Source of the DNA: Ruminococcus flavefaciens
GTDB lineage: Bacteria; Bacillota; Clostridia; Oscillospirales; Ruminococcaceae
DNA: 64,000 nucleotides
Direction: 5' to 3'
Assembly (NCBI GenBank): GCA_015067005.1
Contig: SVNH01000002.1
Coordinates: 62,001 to 126,000, forward strand
Shown here: in pieces, positions 27,001-34,286 of the stretch
Numbering within the stretch: the stretch's first letter is position 1
Layout of the letters: the number at the start of each line of letters is the position of its first letter
Position numbers and translations under genes: made by a program
The notes under the pieces: model-generated
The model's database searches: none
What the model saw: only the letters and a program-made list of their open reading frames with translations
What the model was told of the DNA's origin: nothing

Positions 27001-28264
27001 TCAGTTCTATCCTTATATGAAAGCTGATGACTGCGGCAACCTCACTGATGTTAAGTGGATCTCAGTCAAGGACGAATCCAACAGATACGGGCTGATGATC
27101 GCTGCTGACGGTACTGTCGAAGCAAGTGCGCTCCACTTCACTCCTGAGGATCTCCAGAAAGCAGATCACGTTTACAAGCTTTCTCCGCGTAAAGAAACCA
27201 TGCTAAGCGTTGACTACGGTTCAATGGGTACCGGTACTGCTACCTGCGGTCAGGCAACTCTCGACCAATACCGACTGCCATCAACACGCACCTATAACTG
27301 GAGCTATACTATCGTTCCGGTCGAGACTTCACTGAGCAGTTCAAATATCACAAGCAAAGCGGCTAAACTCCGCTCTGACGGTGTGGCTGTACAGGACAAG
27401 AGCCATAATGCTCTCGTTGTTCCTGTAACTTCATCCGCTTCATTCAAGAATACAACCACAGGCAATGCTGTTTCGGGAGCAGTTTCTATACCTCGCTGCA
27501 CCGACCTTGAAAAATCATTATCAGGCAAGAACTCATTCACTGTTGAAGTAAACGCAGTTCCGACAGGTAATCCACAGTTCAATATGCTCGCCGGCAAGGG
27601 CGATTACGCTTTCGCTCTCAGAGCTGAAAACAACCGCCTTGTATTCTTTGTACGTGCCGGCGGTGAGTGGAGACAGCTTTCATGCGATATTTCCACTACT
27701 GACGGCTGGATAGGCGTTAAGCATCAGGTCGCAGGTATCTACGATGCCGACAACAACACTATAAAGGTCTACTGCGATGGTAAGATACTCGGCGAACAGG
27801 ACATCAAAACTACTGACGGTGTTGCTGCTTCTGAGTATCCGCTTACACTTGGTGCTTGTCCGGAAACAAACAGAAGCTCAGAAGCTGAATTCTATGAGTT
27901 AAGAGTTTACAGCAAGGCACTTTCAGAAAGTGAACTGAAATCTCAGAATACTGCTTCACCTGCTATCTCTCCGGATGACAAATGCGTTCAGCTGTGGCTT
28001 GATTTCGATAATTTAGCCGAAAATACCGAGCCTGAGATAACACGCGGCGATGCTAACTGCGACGGTAATGTTGATATGTCCGATGTAGTAATGGTTATGC
28101 AGGCTTCACTGAATCCAAAGAAGTACGGCGAAGACGGTACAAGCGATGACCGTATCACTCCGCTTGGACTCCTAAACAGCGAGGTCGACGGCAAAGAAGG
28201 CGTAAACCTCAACGACGCACTCATTATTCAGAGATTCTCACTAAAGCTTATTGATACTATCTGA
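24017..28264 (+). CDS. GH2 beta-galactosidase with LamG-like domain and dockerin
   Basis: This 1415-residue secreted glycosidase carries a signal peptide (1-30). It contains the usual LacZ-type series of sugar-binding, Ig-like, TIM-barrel and C-terminal beta domains up to about residue 1110. The acid/base is Glu517 in GNEMAY and the nucleophile is Glu586 in CEYAHAMGNS. A concanavalin/LamG-like domain follows at about 1160-1320, and a dockerin with the NPKKYG insert at 1344-1412. The AAAGG site sets the start at 24017. The dockerin would place it on the scaffold, where it could trim galactose side chains released near the GH141-like partner. Confidence 0.95.
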   Translation: MKKFGSAILAALVATLSVGEYMPPIPAANAASFTHMEWTGKNGNEDVFAVNREPASVNPVPYQSSAAAQRAVWDYNAREESDYLQMLTGKNEDWQLTVVQNAEKSQGFFSSGWLERSYNANPMDGWKTVQLPNSWTCQGFDFPIYSNISEPFQSKYDMFVTAPNAPTNYNPVGLYRKIFTPDKSILESGRRVYIQFDGVESAYYVYINGKQVGYSEDSFSPHRFDITDYLVDGENTLAVEVHKFCDGTWFEDQDMIYDGGIFRDVFLVSAPDSQIADYTVRTDLDDTFTNAQLDVYCDVKNASAGWTVEADVFDESGKAIVKGASAKVSADGTHISTEVIAPKLWSAEHPDLYALVLTLKDGSGNVREILSTQLGFREIGFTRAEVDWNYNVTTKNWSPMTINGKKLLFKGVNRHDTDPFHGKACTQEAMYEDIRLMQKNNINAIRTSHYSNDSYLYWLCNKYGMYVMGETNMESHALMDDNDSKALFYELAMDRTETAYKRLKNNPSIVAWSIGNEMAYTGDASAAGGMFRDMIWYFKKNDPTRPVHSEGQCDAMGVDMKSNMYPYTQWLGQNAGDGKMPYVMCEYAHAMGNSVGALKEYWDIVRSSDNMLGGFIWDWADQSRAVDLSKVGGGWDYYSESYAHKNLYQEESKGKYFAYGGDWGDSPNDNSFCENGIVSPDRTEQPELAEVRYQYQNFWFSATPDQLANHEIGVYNESSFTDLNEYNIEWSVLKNGIAVQSGVIDDASAAPLSKGTVAVPFKTPAGGLSGDEYYLDISVKSKKDNRTIPAGTEVSYWQTSLSGQGSNAKYDHGSDEVIITEQNGSYVTVGRNFNFSINKSSGLMSMYSYEGDLLISEGPKPNFWRGNVENDTGWGAKDVYDKTWEHAADEIKAEKIDISDGAEGQKIIVAHTVLPKAGYTKVDITYTVYPDGNVKVDMNVDATSAKLGNFLKVGSIMTLPDGSEQLSWYGNGPVETFNDRKSNGRQGVWESTVSDQFYPYMKADDCGNLTDVKWISVKDESNRYGLMIAADGTVEASALHFTPEDLQKADHVYKLSPRKETMLSVDYGSMGTGTATCGQATLDQYRLPSTRTYNWSYTIVPVETSLSSSNITSKAAKLRSDGVAVQDKSHNALVVPVTSSASFKNTTTGNAVSGAVSIPRCTDLEKSLSGKNSFTVEVNAVPTGNPQFNMLAGKGDYAFALRAENNRLVFFVRAGGEWRQLSCDISTTDGWIGVKHQVAGIYDADNNTIKVYCDGKILGEQDIKTTDGVAASEYPLTLGACPETNRSSEAEFYELRVYSKALSESELKSQNTASPAISPDDKCVQLWLDFDNLAENTEPEITRGDANCDGNVDMSDVVMVMQASLNPKKYGEDGTSDDRITPLGLLNSEVDGKEGVNLNDALIIQRFSLKLIDTI

Positions 28265-28270
28265 TTTTCC

Positions 28271-28294
28271 GGGACGCACTTTACAGTGCGTCCC
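28271..28294 (+). terminator. Hairpin terminator after GH2
   Basis: GGGACGCACT pairs perfectly with AGTGCGTCCC across a 4-base loop. The T tract after it is short. Confidence 0.7.
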
Positions 28295-28381
28295 TGTTAT
28301 TATACTTATCCTTGTGGACTATGCAGCATAACGGCTTGATTTTTCTTATTTCATGTGGTATCATAACTATTGAGGGTGCAT

Positions 28382-28409
28382 ACCCCGTTTTTGGAAATTT
28401 TCCTGCGTA
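28382..28409 (+). promoter_or_regulatory. SigI-type promoter of sigI
   Basis: ACCCCG at 28382-28387 and CGTA at 28406-28409 are 18 bp apart. The same boxes with the same spacing occur upstream of the Pro-rich protein gene. They resemble Bacillus/Clostridium sigma-I promoters (ACCCCC and CGAA), so sigI is probably autoregulated. Confidence 0.75.
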
Positions 28410-28437
28410 TACTATAATTAATACGGTGGTGATAACT

Positions 28438-29160
28438 ATGGAGTCTGACGCTAAACAGATCATTTCCAGAGTTTATAAAGCTAAAAACGACAGCCATGCT
28501 GCTGATGACCTCATAGAATCTTATCTGCCTTTCATTCGTTCGGAAGCAGCAAAGGTACTGAAACGTCCGGTAGATCAGAGCGATGACGAAATGAGTATCG
28601 CAATGTTCGCTTTCTACGAGGCTATAAAAAACTACTCGCGTCTGCGCGGTTCATTCCTGAAATTCGCAGCGCTTCAGATAAAAAACCGCCTCATAGACTA
28701 CTTCCGAAAAGAAAAACGCAACCGCGGTCATATATCCCTTGATGAGGCTGATGACGATGACAATTCCCTCATTGATTCGATCAGCGATGAACACGATGAC
28801 TACCGCGAAAATGAGATACGTGAGGCTACTCAGCAGGAGATCGCTGAGTTATCAGCTCAGATGGATGATTTCGGAGTTTCAATGTCGGACGTTGCTGATA
28901 ACTCTCCGAAACAGAGACGTACTCTTGAGATATGTCAGAAAGCTATTTACTATGCGCGTAACAATCCCGATATTCTGGAAGATTTCCTGAGGACTAAAAA
29001 AGTTCCTCTTGCGCGTCTTTCAGAGGGCGCAGGCGTTGAAAGAAAAACACTCGAAAGACACCGCCGTTACCTCGTTGCTGTACTTCTTATATGTACAAAC
29101 GGCTACGAGATAATGCGCGGACACATAATGCAGGTTCTGAAAGGCGGTGAAAGATCATGA
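28438..29160 (+). CDS. sigI: RNA polymerase sigma-I factor
   Basis: This cytoplasmic sigma factor of 240 residues fits the SigI group of the sigma-70 family. Its sigma-2 region spans about 20-100, with DEMSIAMFAFYEAIKNYSRLRGSFLKF and RLIDYFRKEKR; the C-terminal region from about 150 carries the promoter-recognising helices. In Clostridium thermocellum such factors switch on cellulosome genes when a membrane anti-sigma RsgI senses polysaccharide. ATG at 28438 follows GGTGG. The gene overlaps rsgI by ATGA, which is the usual sigI-rsgI order. A sigma-I-like promoter lies just upstream. Confidence 0.9.
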   Translation: MESDAKQIISRVYKAKNDSHAADDLIESYLPFIRSEAAKVLKRPVDQSDDEMSIAMFAFYEAIKNYSRLRGSFLKFAALQIKNRLIDYFRKEKRNRGHISLDEADDDDNSLIDSISDEHDDYRENEIREATQQEIAELSAQMDDFGVSMSDVADNSPKQRRTLEICQKAIYYARNNPDILEDFLRTKKVPLARLSEGAGVERKTLERHRRYLVAVLLICTNGYEIMRGHIMQVLKGGERS

Positions 29161-30191
29161 AATATATCGTAATGGAATGTCACAAGGGATACGCTGTACT
29201 TATGGATGAGGAATCCCGTTTCGTAACGGCTGCAAATCTCGGATATAATGTCGGTGACACAATAAGCGATCCTGTACTGATGTCGTCGGGAAGTGACGAT
29301 AATTCACGCAGAAAGATCATGATCACTGCTAAATTCGTAAGTATAGCAGCTTGTCTGATGCTTCTTATCGGCTCAGGATACCTCTATTATTCAAGCAATT
29401 ACAAGACCTACTCGACTGTTATCATTTCAGAAGCGGACGTAAAAATGTCCATTAATAAAAAAGGCAAGGTAATAAAGTTAGAAAGCTGCAATCAGCGCGG
29501 CGAAGAGATAATCAAGGATTACAACGCAAAGGGCAAGGATCAGCTCACAGCTGCAAATGAGATAATTGAGCTCGGTATTGCCAAAGGATACCTCTCCGAC
29601 GGCGAAACTGTTTCACTATATGTCTCGGACGGTGATACCGATAAATTCGATGAGATCTCAGATGATTCCGATAACAATATCAATAAGCACAATCTCAAGG
29701 TAAGCGTTCACAGTATGAATGAATATGATGATCGTCAGTCTGCAACTGTGACGAATCCTGTCACAGCAGCCGCCCCTTCCGCACCGGCTGTACCCGAAAC
29801 ACCGCCGGCAGCACCGGCTGCACCTCAACCCGCTGAGCCTCCGCATGGAGCACCGCTACCGGACGGCAGCGATAAAGCAGTCGTACCGCCTACTGCACCT
29901 AATGCTGATGTTCCGGCACCGGCTGAACCTCCGGTCAAGCCAGACGATAACAACGTAACCCCTCCTTTATCAGAACCAAAGCCGGCTGAACCAGTTTCAC
30001 CTCCTAATGAACCTCACCACGATACTGAGCCGCCCTCGGCACCTGATAAGATAAACGAGCCAAAGCACGATAAACAACCGGATAAAGAGCCTATCCCAAA
30101 ACGTTCGGAAATCAATATCACTCCCAACGGTATTCTGAACAAGGAGCTACCGCATCCGGAAGCAAATATCAAAGCCCCCAATATCCCATGA
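29157..30191 (+). CDS. rsgI: RsgI-type anti-sigma factor with Pro-rich ectodomain
   Basis: Residues 1-50 form the cytoplasmic RsgI_N domain that holds SigI. A single transmembrane helix spans about 58-78. The external part begins with the conserved RsgI middle domain (80-185, including SINKKGKVI). It ends in about 140 residues rich in Pro, Ala, Glu and Lys instead of a carbohydrate-binding or glycosidase domain. In other RsgI proteins an Asn-Pro bond before GVN is cut to trigger release; by my alignment from memory that position reads Glu-Ala here. The signal it senses is therefore unclear. A strong terminator follows. Confidence 0.85.
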   Translation: MKYIVMECHKGYAVLMDEESRFVTAANLGYNVGDTISDPVLMSSGSDDNSRRKIMITAKFVSIAACLMLLIGSGYLYYSSNYKTYSTVIISEADVKMSINKKGKVIKLESCNQRGEEIIKDYNAKGKDQLTAANEIIELGIAKGYLSDGETVSLYVSDGDTDKFDEISDDSDNNINKHNLKVSVHSMNEYDDRQSATVTNPVTAAAPSAPAVPETPPAAPAAPQPAEPPHGAPLPDGSDKAVVPPTAPNADVPAPAEPPVKPDDNNVTPPLSEPKPAEPVSPPNEPHHDTEPPSAPDKINEPKHDKQPDKEPIPKRSEINITPNGILNKELPHPEANIKAPNIP

Positions 30192-30200
30192 TATATATGT

Positions 30201-30257
30201 AAAAGACGGCAGTCAGCTGTGTGAATCAGCTTTGTACTGCCGTCTTTTATTTTTTTC
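30201..30257 (+). terminator. Terminator of sigI-rsgI
   Basis: A 13-bp inverted repeat beginning AAAAGACGGCAGT encloses a second stem (CAGCTG region), followed by TATTTTTTT. Confidence 0.9.
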
Positions 30258-30274
30258 AAAAAAATTTTTGTGCT

Positions 30275-30302
30275 ACCCCGTTTTTGGAATTGCTGGTGCG
30301 TA
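30275..30302 (+). promoter_or_regulatory. SigI-type promoter of the Pro-rich protein gene
   Basis: ACCCCG (30275-30280) and CGTA (30299-30302) are 18 bp apart. The sequence CCCCGTTTTTGGAA is shared with the sigI promoter. Confidence 0.75.
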
Positions 30303-30378
30303 TTCTATTATCAGAATGCAATAAAGCATTTATCTCCGATAAGGAGAAGAATATTTTATTAAAAAGGAGTCGTTAATC

Positions 30379-31152
30379 ATGAAAAGCAGAAAACAAGTAA
30401 TCGCTGCGATTGCAGCAGTATCAGTCCTCTCAGTTGCAACAGGAGTCAGCGCTTTCGCAAGCAATCAGGCTGCAAAAGAAGACAAGCCAGCTGAAAAGCC
30501 GGTAGCTGTTGAAGAGATCGCTTCAGAAGCAGAGAATACAGAAGCAGCTGAAGCTGATGCTCCTGAGGTTTCCGAAGACGCTGAAAAGCCTGAACTTCCT
30601 ACTGAGATAGAAGCACCTTCCGCACCGGGCAAGGAACTCGAAAAGCCGGAAGCTCCTGAAAAGCCTGAACTTGCTGAAAAGGAAGAAGAGAAGGAAAAGC
30701 CTGCTAAGCCAGCTGGTCCTAAGGAGATCAAGGACGAGATAGAGAAGGCATTCGATTTTGATAATTCAAACTTCAAGGATGAAGAGTCCAAGCAGGGATG
30801 GTTCGATTTCTGCATCAAGGATCTCAGAGTAAAGGACAAGGAAAACGAGAAGATCAAGCCAGAGCCGCCTGTTAAGCCTGAGAAGCCGGAAGCTCCTGCA
30901 AAGCCTGAACTCGTTAAGCCTGAGCCGGCTGAGGATATGCCAACCCCTCCGGAGCCGCCTGTAAAGCCTGAAGAGAACGAAAAGCCAGAGCCTCCAAAGC
31001 CTGCCGAGAATGCTCCGGAAGCTCCTAAGCCGCACGAGATCGACAAGCCGGAAGCTCCTAAGCCACACGAGCACAAAGGTCCTAAGGAACTCGAAAACGT
31101 TGAGCCTGCAACAGAGGTTCAGGTTGAAGTTGTTACAGAAATAGCTGAATGA
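30379..31152 (+). CDS. Secreted Pro/Glu/Lys-rich protein, predicted SigI target
   Basis: This 257-residue protein has a clear signal peptide (1-27, ending SAFA) and no recognised domain. Two low-complexity parts made of Pro, Glu, Lys and Ala (about 35-112 and 162-245, with repeats such as KPEAPEKPE and EPPVKPE) flank a more ordered stretch at about 113-160 that contains one Cys (FDFCIKDL). The composition resembles the external part of the neighbouring RsgI. AAAAAGGAG precedes the ATG. Sharing the sigma-I-like promoter suggests that it is a direct output or feedback part of the SigI-RsgI circuit. It has no dockerin or cell-wall anchor, and its function is unknown. Confidence 0.85.
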   Translation: MKSRKQVIAAIAAVSVLSVATGVSAFASNQAAKEDKPAEKPVAVEEIASEAENTEAAEADAPEVSEDAEKPELPTEIEAPSAPGKELEKPEAPEKPELAEKEEEKEKPAKPAGPKEIKDEIEKAFDFDNSNFKDEESKQGWFDFCIKDLRVKDKENEKIKPEPPVKPEKPEAPAKPELVKPEPAEDMPTPPEPPVKPEENEKPEPPKPAENAPEAPKPHEIDKPEAPKPHEHKGPKELENVEPATEVQVEVVTEIAE

Positions 31153-31272
31153 GGGGAGCCCCCCTCTGGCGGAAACGTGGCATATGTTTACCAAGCACAT
31201 ATTTTCAGGCTCGGTAACCCGCTTTTTCCGTTAAATTAAGCTGAATAAGGGTTGCCCCCTCCTGATATTCAG
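31145..31272. repeat. Nested-palindrome repeat, copy A
   Basis: An outer stem (CTGAAT and GAGGGG with CCCCTC and ATTCAG), a middle stem (CGGAAA with TTTCCG) and an inner stem around TTACC and GGTAA are nested. About 70 percent of the bases match copy B at 49421-49550. It begins inside the stop region of the Pro-rich protein gene. Confidence 0.65.
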
Positions 31273-31349
31273 TTCTGATTTTGAGTAATAGATAATGATA
31301 AATTACTAATGATATACTAATATTCTCTAAGTTTCCCAGAAACCACCTC

Positions 31350-31390
31350 GAGTCCCGGTCAGATAAGCCTCCTGACCGGGGCTCTTTTTT
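31350..31390 (+). terminator. Terminator of the Pro-rich protein transcript
   Basis: A 13-bp inverted repeat starting GAGTCCCGGTCAG, with one G-T pair, is followed by TTTTTT. It implies a 200-nt 3' untranslated region containing the repeat. Confidence 0.85.
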
Positions 31391-31401
31391 GCAGTATAAA
31401 T

Positions 31402-31523
31402 CAAAAACCTCCGGCATTGAAGCGGAGGCTCTGACTGTCCCAACATAATAGAACAAACCCAATTACGATCCTCAGATGTGCAGTCAGAGGATCATTAGTT
31501 TAATCGTTTCACGATTTTCACTA
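31402..31523 (-). ncRNA. Predicted small RNA of about 120 nt
   Basis: A strong minus-strand promoter (31530-31558) and a minus-strand terminator (CCTCCG arms at 31408-31413 and 31423-31428, followed by TTTTTGA) bracket a segment with no credible reading frame. The RNA would hold a small hairpin AATCGT-ACGATT at its start and a GATCCTC-GAGGATC hairpin. CTCTGACTG within the latter can alternatively pair with CAGTCAGAG further down. This fits a regulatory RNA with switching folds. No known family was recognised. Confidence 0.55.
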
Positions 31524-31529
31524 CAATAA

Positions 31530-31558
31530 ATTCTAACATTTTTTGTTCTTCTTGTCAA
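31530..31558 (-). promoter_or_regulatory. Sigma-A promoter of the small RNA
   Basis: TTGACA (31553-31558) and TAGAAT (31530-31535) are separated by 17 bp on the minus strand. No minus-strand gene follows before the terminator. Confidence 0.75.
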
Positions 31559-31652
31559 TAAAATTTTAACATCAGCATTTGAATTCTACATCTTTTACAA
31601 ATCCGGACATTCATAATTGGTGAGTTTGTCAGCAGAATATTTTCCTGATCTG

Positions 31653-31681
31653 TTGCTATTTCAGAAATAGTATGCTAAAAT
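31653..31681 (+). promoter_or_regulatory. Sigma-A promoter of the DUF4832-dockerin gene
   Basis: TTGCTA (31653-31658) and TAAAAT (31676-31681) are separated by 17 bp. There is no sigma-I-like box upstream of this dockerin gene. Confidence 0.65.
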
Positions 31682-31718
31682 AATTCTAATAGATCATAAA
31701 TGTCAGTGAGGTGGAATT

Positions 31719-34223
31719 ATGCTCAACAAATGCCTAAGAACTGCCGCTGTTTTAGCCGCTTCTGCTATGCTTCTGAATATGCCTTACGCTCCGGAAAAAT
31801 GCATCGCTGAAGCTTCTGGTCTGACCGACAGCGGCATCGACTATACAGAAACTGTCGGCACTATCTCCAATCCTGCCGCCGGTTATACCAATACAGTATG
31901 GGCTAATTGTGCGCCCGGCAGTACCGAAGTCTATGATCCGCACGGAAGTTTCGTGCTGTTCTTTATTGACATCGGTGCTTTTTCAAGCGGTATCAATGGC
32001 AAAGAGGACTACGACCTTGATGAGACTTTTTTCAATGCATGGCGTCAGACTCTCGATAACTGCCGCAAAAACGGCTGCATGGTAGGTATGCGTTTCCGCT
32101 ATGATGCTGTGGGTACTGCGAACCCTGAACCTGCTTCGTTCGATAAGATACTCGATCATATAGACCAGATCAAGGAAAGCCGTATACTCGAAGACAACCG
32201 TGACATCATCTGTCTCATAGAATCCGGATTCGTAGGCAAATGGGGCGAACAGCACGGCGGTAAATACACTGAGCCAGCCGATAAAGCCAAGCTGCTTGAC
32301 GCACTGATAAAAGCTGTTCCCGATAATATCCCCATAACCGTAAGAACTCCCGATACCTTCGCCGAATGGGTAGGAATAAAGCGTTCTCAGCTAATGGATG
32401 AAGAGCTCAGAAATGCAGCTGCCTTATCTTCAGCGGATCAGCCTGTAAACAATATCCTCTACAAAAGAGTCGGCATCTACGACGACGGCTATATGGGCAG
32501 CGATTCCGATCTCGGAACTTACTCCGACCGAAATACTGAGACCGACTGGATCTCGTCAGTTACCGATAAGACCTACTTCGGCGGAGAGTTCTCAGGCAAC
32601 CTTGAATACGCTTTCTCATTCGATACCTATCTCCCCGAAAACTCTATTAAAGAGATGTACAAAACTCATCTCAGCTACATTAACAGCAATATTTTCCAGA
32701 AATACAAGGACTTCACCTTCGATGAGAAATGCGATGCCGAGAACGTTGACAACTCCGCTTACTACGGCGAAAATGTTTTTCAGTTCATACGCGATCACAT
32801 CGGTTACAGGTTTGTTCTCAGAAAGTCGGAGCTCACTGCCGAGACAGTTCAGGGCGGTGAACTTGATCTGCATTTTAAGGTTGAGAATACCGGCTTCGCT
32901 AATCCTGTACCTGATACGCATACCTGCATTATTCTCGAAAACAACGGCGTTTATATGAAGGTGCCGGTGGATATAGACTGCAATGAATGGTATTCACGCA
33001 CTGTCAGCGACAACTCTGTAAAGCTTCACATTCCGGACAGTATTGCTCCCGGTGAATGGAAGGTGTACATCAATCAGTCTATGGGTATTTCTAAGAATGA
33101 ATTTGAGGAACTGCCCCTGCGCTCGATACGTTTCGCAAACAATGATGTCTGGAACGATAAATTAGGCGCTAATTACCTCGGAACCGTCAGCATCAAGCAT
33201 TCTGATGCCCTCAGCGGCGATAATTCACTCTATGAGATGACCAAAAACGGAAACGGTATCGGCTCGTGTGACTATCTTCTCACAAACCCGCGTACCGTCA
33301 TAGACGGCAAAATAACAAATCCGGACGAGTGGACTGAGGATATGAAGGTCGCTGACGACGGCAAAGGGCAGTCGATCTACGTAAAAGCTGACGAAACATT
33401 CCTCTATGTCATGAGCACTATGCCGGACAACGCCAAAGCGCCGGTCTACAATCTCAGTCTCGTGAACCCTCAGCAGAACAATGAACGCTACTGGCTGTAT
33501 TACGAATCCGGCGGATTCGTCTACTTCAATCATGATTCCAAGGAAGGCTTCGATTGTAAATGGAACGGCAATACTGTTGAATTCCGCGTTTTGCTCAGCA
33601 CATATAACCTCAAAGCCGGTGATAACATCAAGGACCTGAGAGTTTTCCTTCAGGACAGTGCAAACGACTGGGCTGATCTCGGAGATATTACAGCAAAATC
33701 AGCGATTGTTCCGAGCGGTATCGCTGTATATACTGCCAAGCACGATATACGTCTGACATCCGGCAGCAGTCACACTATAAATGTTTATTCGCCGCCCTTT
33801 AATGAAGCTTCCTATCAGTGGTACAAGGATGATTCGCCCATCGAGGGTGCAACAGATGCGTCCTATACCATAAAATCTGCGTCTGAACAGGATCTGGGCA
33901 GCTATTCACTGAGGATAACCGCTCCGGACGGCATTGATGCTGTTATCCCTGCGGCAAACGTTATTGAAGTATCGGACGCTAAAGCCCTGCCTGTGGGTGA
34001 TGCTAACTGCGATGGCGAGGTCGATATGTCGGATGTAGTAATAGTCATGCAGTGCTGCCTTAACCCTAAAAAGTACGATGTGAACGGTCTCAGCGACGAC
34101 CGGATAACCGAAAAAGGCAAGCTTCTCGCTGATGTTGACGGTACACCGGAACTTAGCACAAACGATGCTCTGCTGATACAAAAATTCATCCTGAAACTAA
34201 TAACCAGTCTCACTAATACCTGA
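31719..34223 (+). CDS. Dockerin protein with DUF4874/DUF4832 and Ig-like domains
   Basis: This secreted 834-residue protein has a signal peptide (about 1-31). A DUF4874-like region lies at about 45-190 and a DUF4832-like region at about 195-455 (LIESGFVGKWGEQHG, and YRFVLRKSEL before a beta-sandwich). A CBM9/DOMON-like beta domain follows at about 510-665, then an Ig-like domain at about 670-755 (QWYKDDSPIEGATDASY). The dockerin, with the NPKKYD insert, is at 760-830. The DUF4874/DUF4832 pair is thought to form a glycoside-hydrolase-like barrel, but no activity is established to my knowledge. The dockerin shows that it is a cellulosome component and a possible new enzyme. Confidence 0.85.
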   Translation: MLNKCLRTAAVLAASAMLLNMPYAPEKCIAEASGLTDSGIDYTETVGTISNPAAGYTNTVWANCAPGSTEVYDPHGSFVLFFIDIGAFSSGINGKEDYDLDETFFNAWRQTLDNCRKNGCMVGMRFRYDAVGTANPEPASFDKILDHIDQIKESRILEDNRDIICLIESGFVGKWGEQHGGKYTEPADKAKLLDALIKAVPDNIPITVRTPDTFAEWVGIKRSQLMDEELRNAAALSSADQPVNNILYKRVGIYDDGYMGSDSDLGTYSDRNTETDWISSVTDKTYFGGEFSGNLEYAFSFDTYLPENSIKEMYKTHLSYINSNIFQKYKDFTFDEKCDAENVDNSAYYGENVFQFIRDHIGYRFVLRKSELTAETVQGGELDLHFKVENTGFANPVPDTHTCIILENNGVYMKVPVDIDCNEWYSRTVSDNSVKLHIPDSIAPGEWKVYINQSMGISKNEFEELPLRSIRFANNDVWNDKLGANYLGTVSIKHSDALSGDNSLYEMTKNGNGIGSCDYLLTNPRTVIDGKITNPDEWTEDMKVADDGKGQSIYVKADETFLYVMSTMPDNAKAPVYNLSLVNPQQNNERYWLYYESGGFVYFNHDSKEGFDCKWNGNTVEFRVLLSTYNLKAGDNIKDLRVFLQDSANDWADLGDITAKSAIVPSGIAVYTAKHDIRLTSGSSHTINVYSPPFNEASYQWYKDDSPIEGATDASYTIKSASEQDLGSYSLRITAPDGIDAVIPAANVIEVSDAKALPVGDANCDGEVDMSDVVIVMQCCLNPKKYDVNGLSDDRITEKGKLLADVDGTPELSTNDALLIQKFILKLITSLTNT

Positions 34224-34235
34224 TAACGCAAAAAT

Positions 34236-34276
34236 CACCTCATGGAACAGGCATTTGCCCTCCGTGAGGTGTTTTT
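34236..34276. terminator. Bidirectional terminator
   Basis: CACCTCA pairs with TGAGGTG around an inner GG-CC stem. T tracts follow on both strands, serving the converging dockerin and YdcF-like genes. Confidence 0.8.
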
Positions 34277-34286
34277 CATATTTCGT

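Noticed and set aside
31205-31462. 85-codon minus-strand frame
   Set aside because: It overlaps two terminators, a repeat and part of the predicted small RNA, has no ribosome site and its product has no recognisable pattern.
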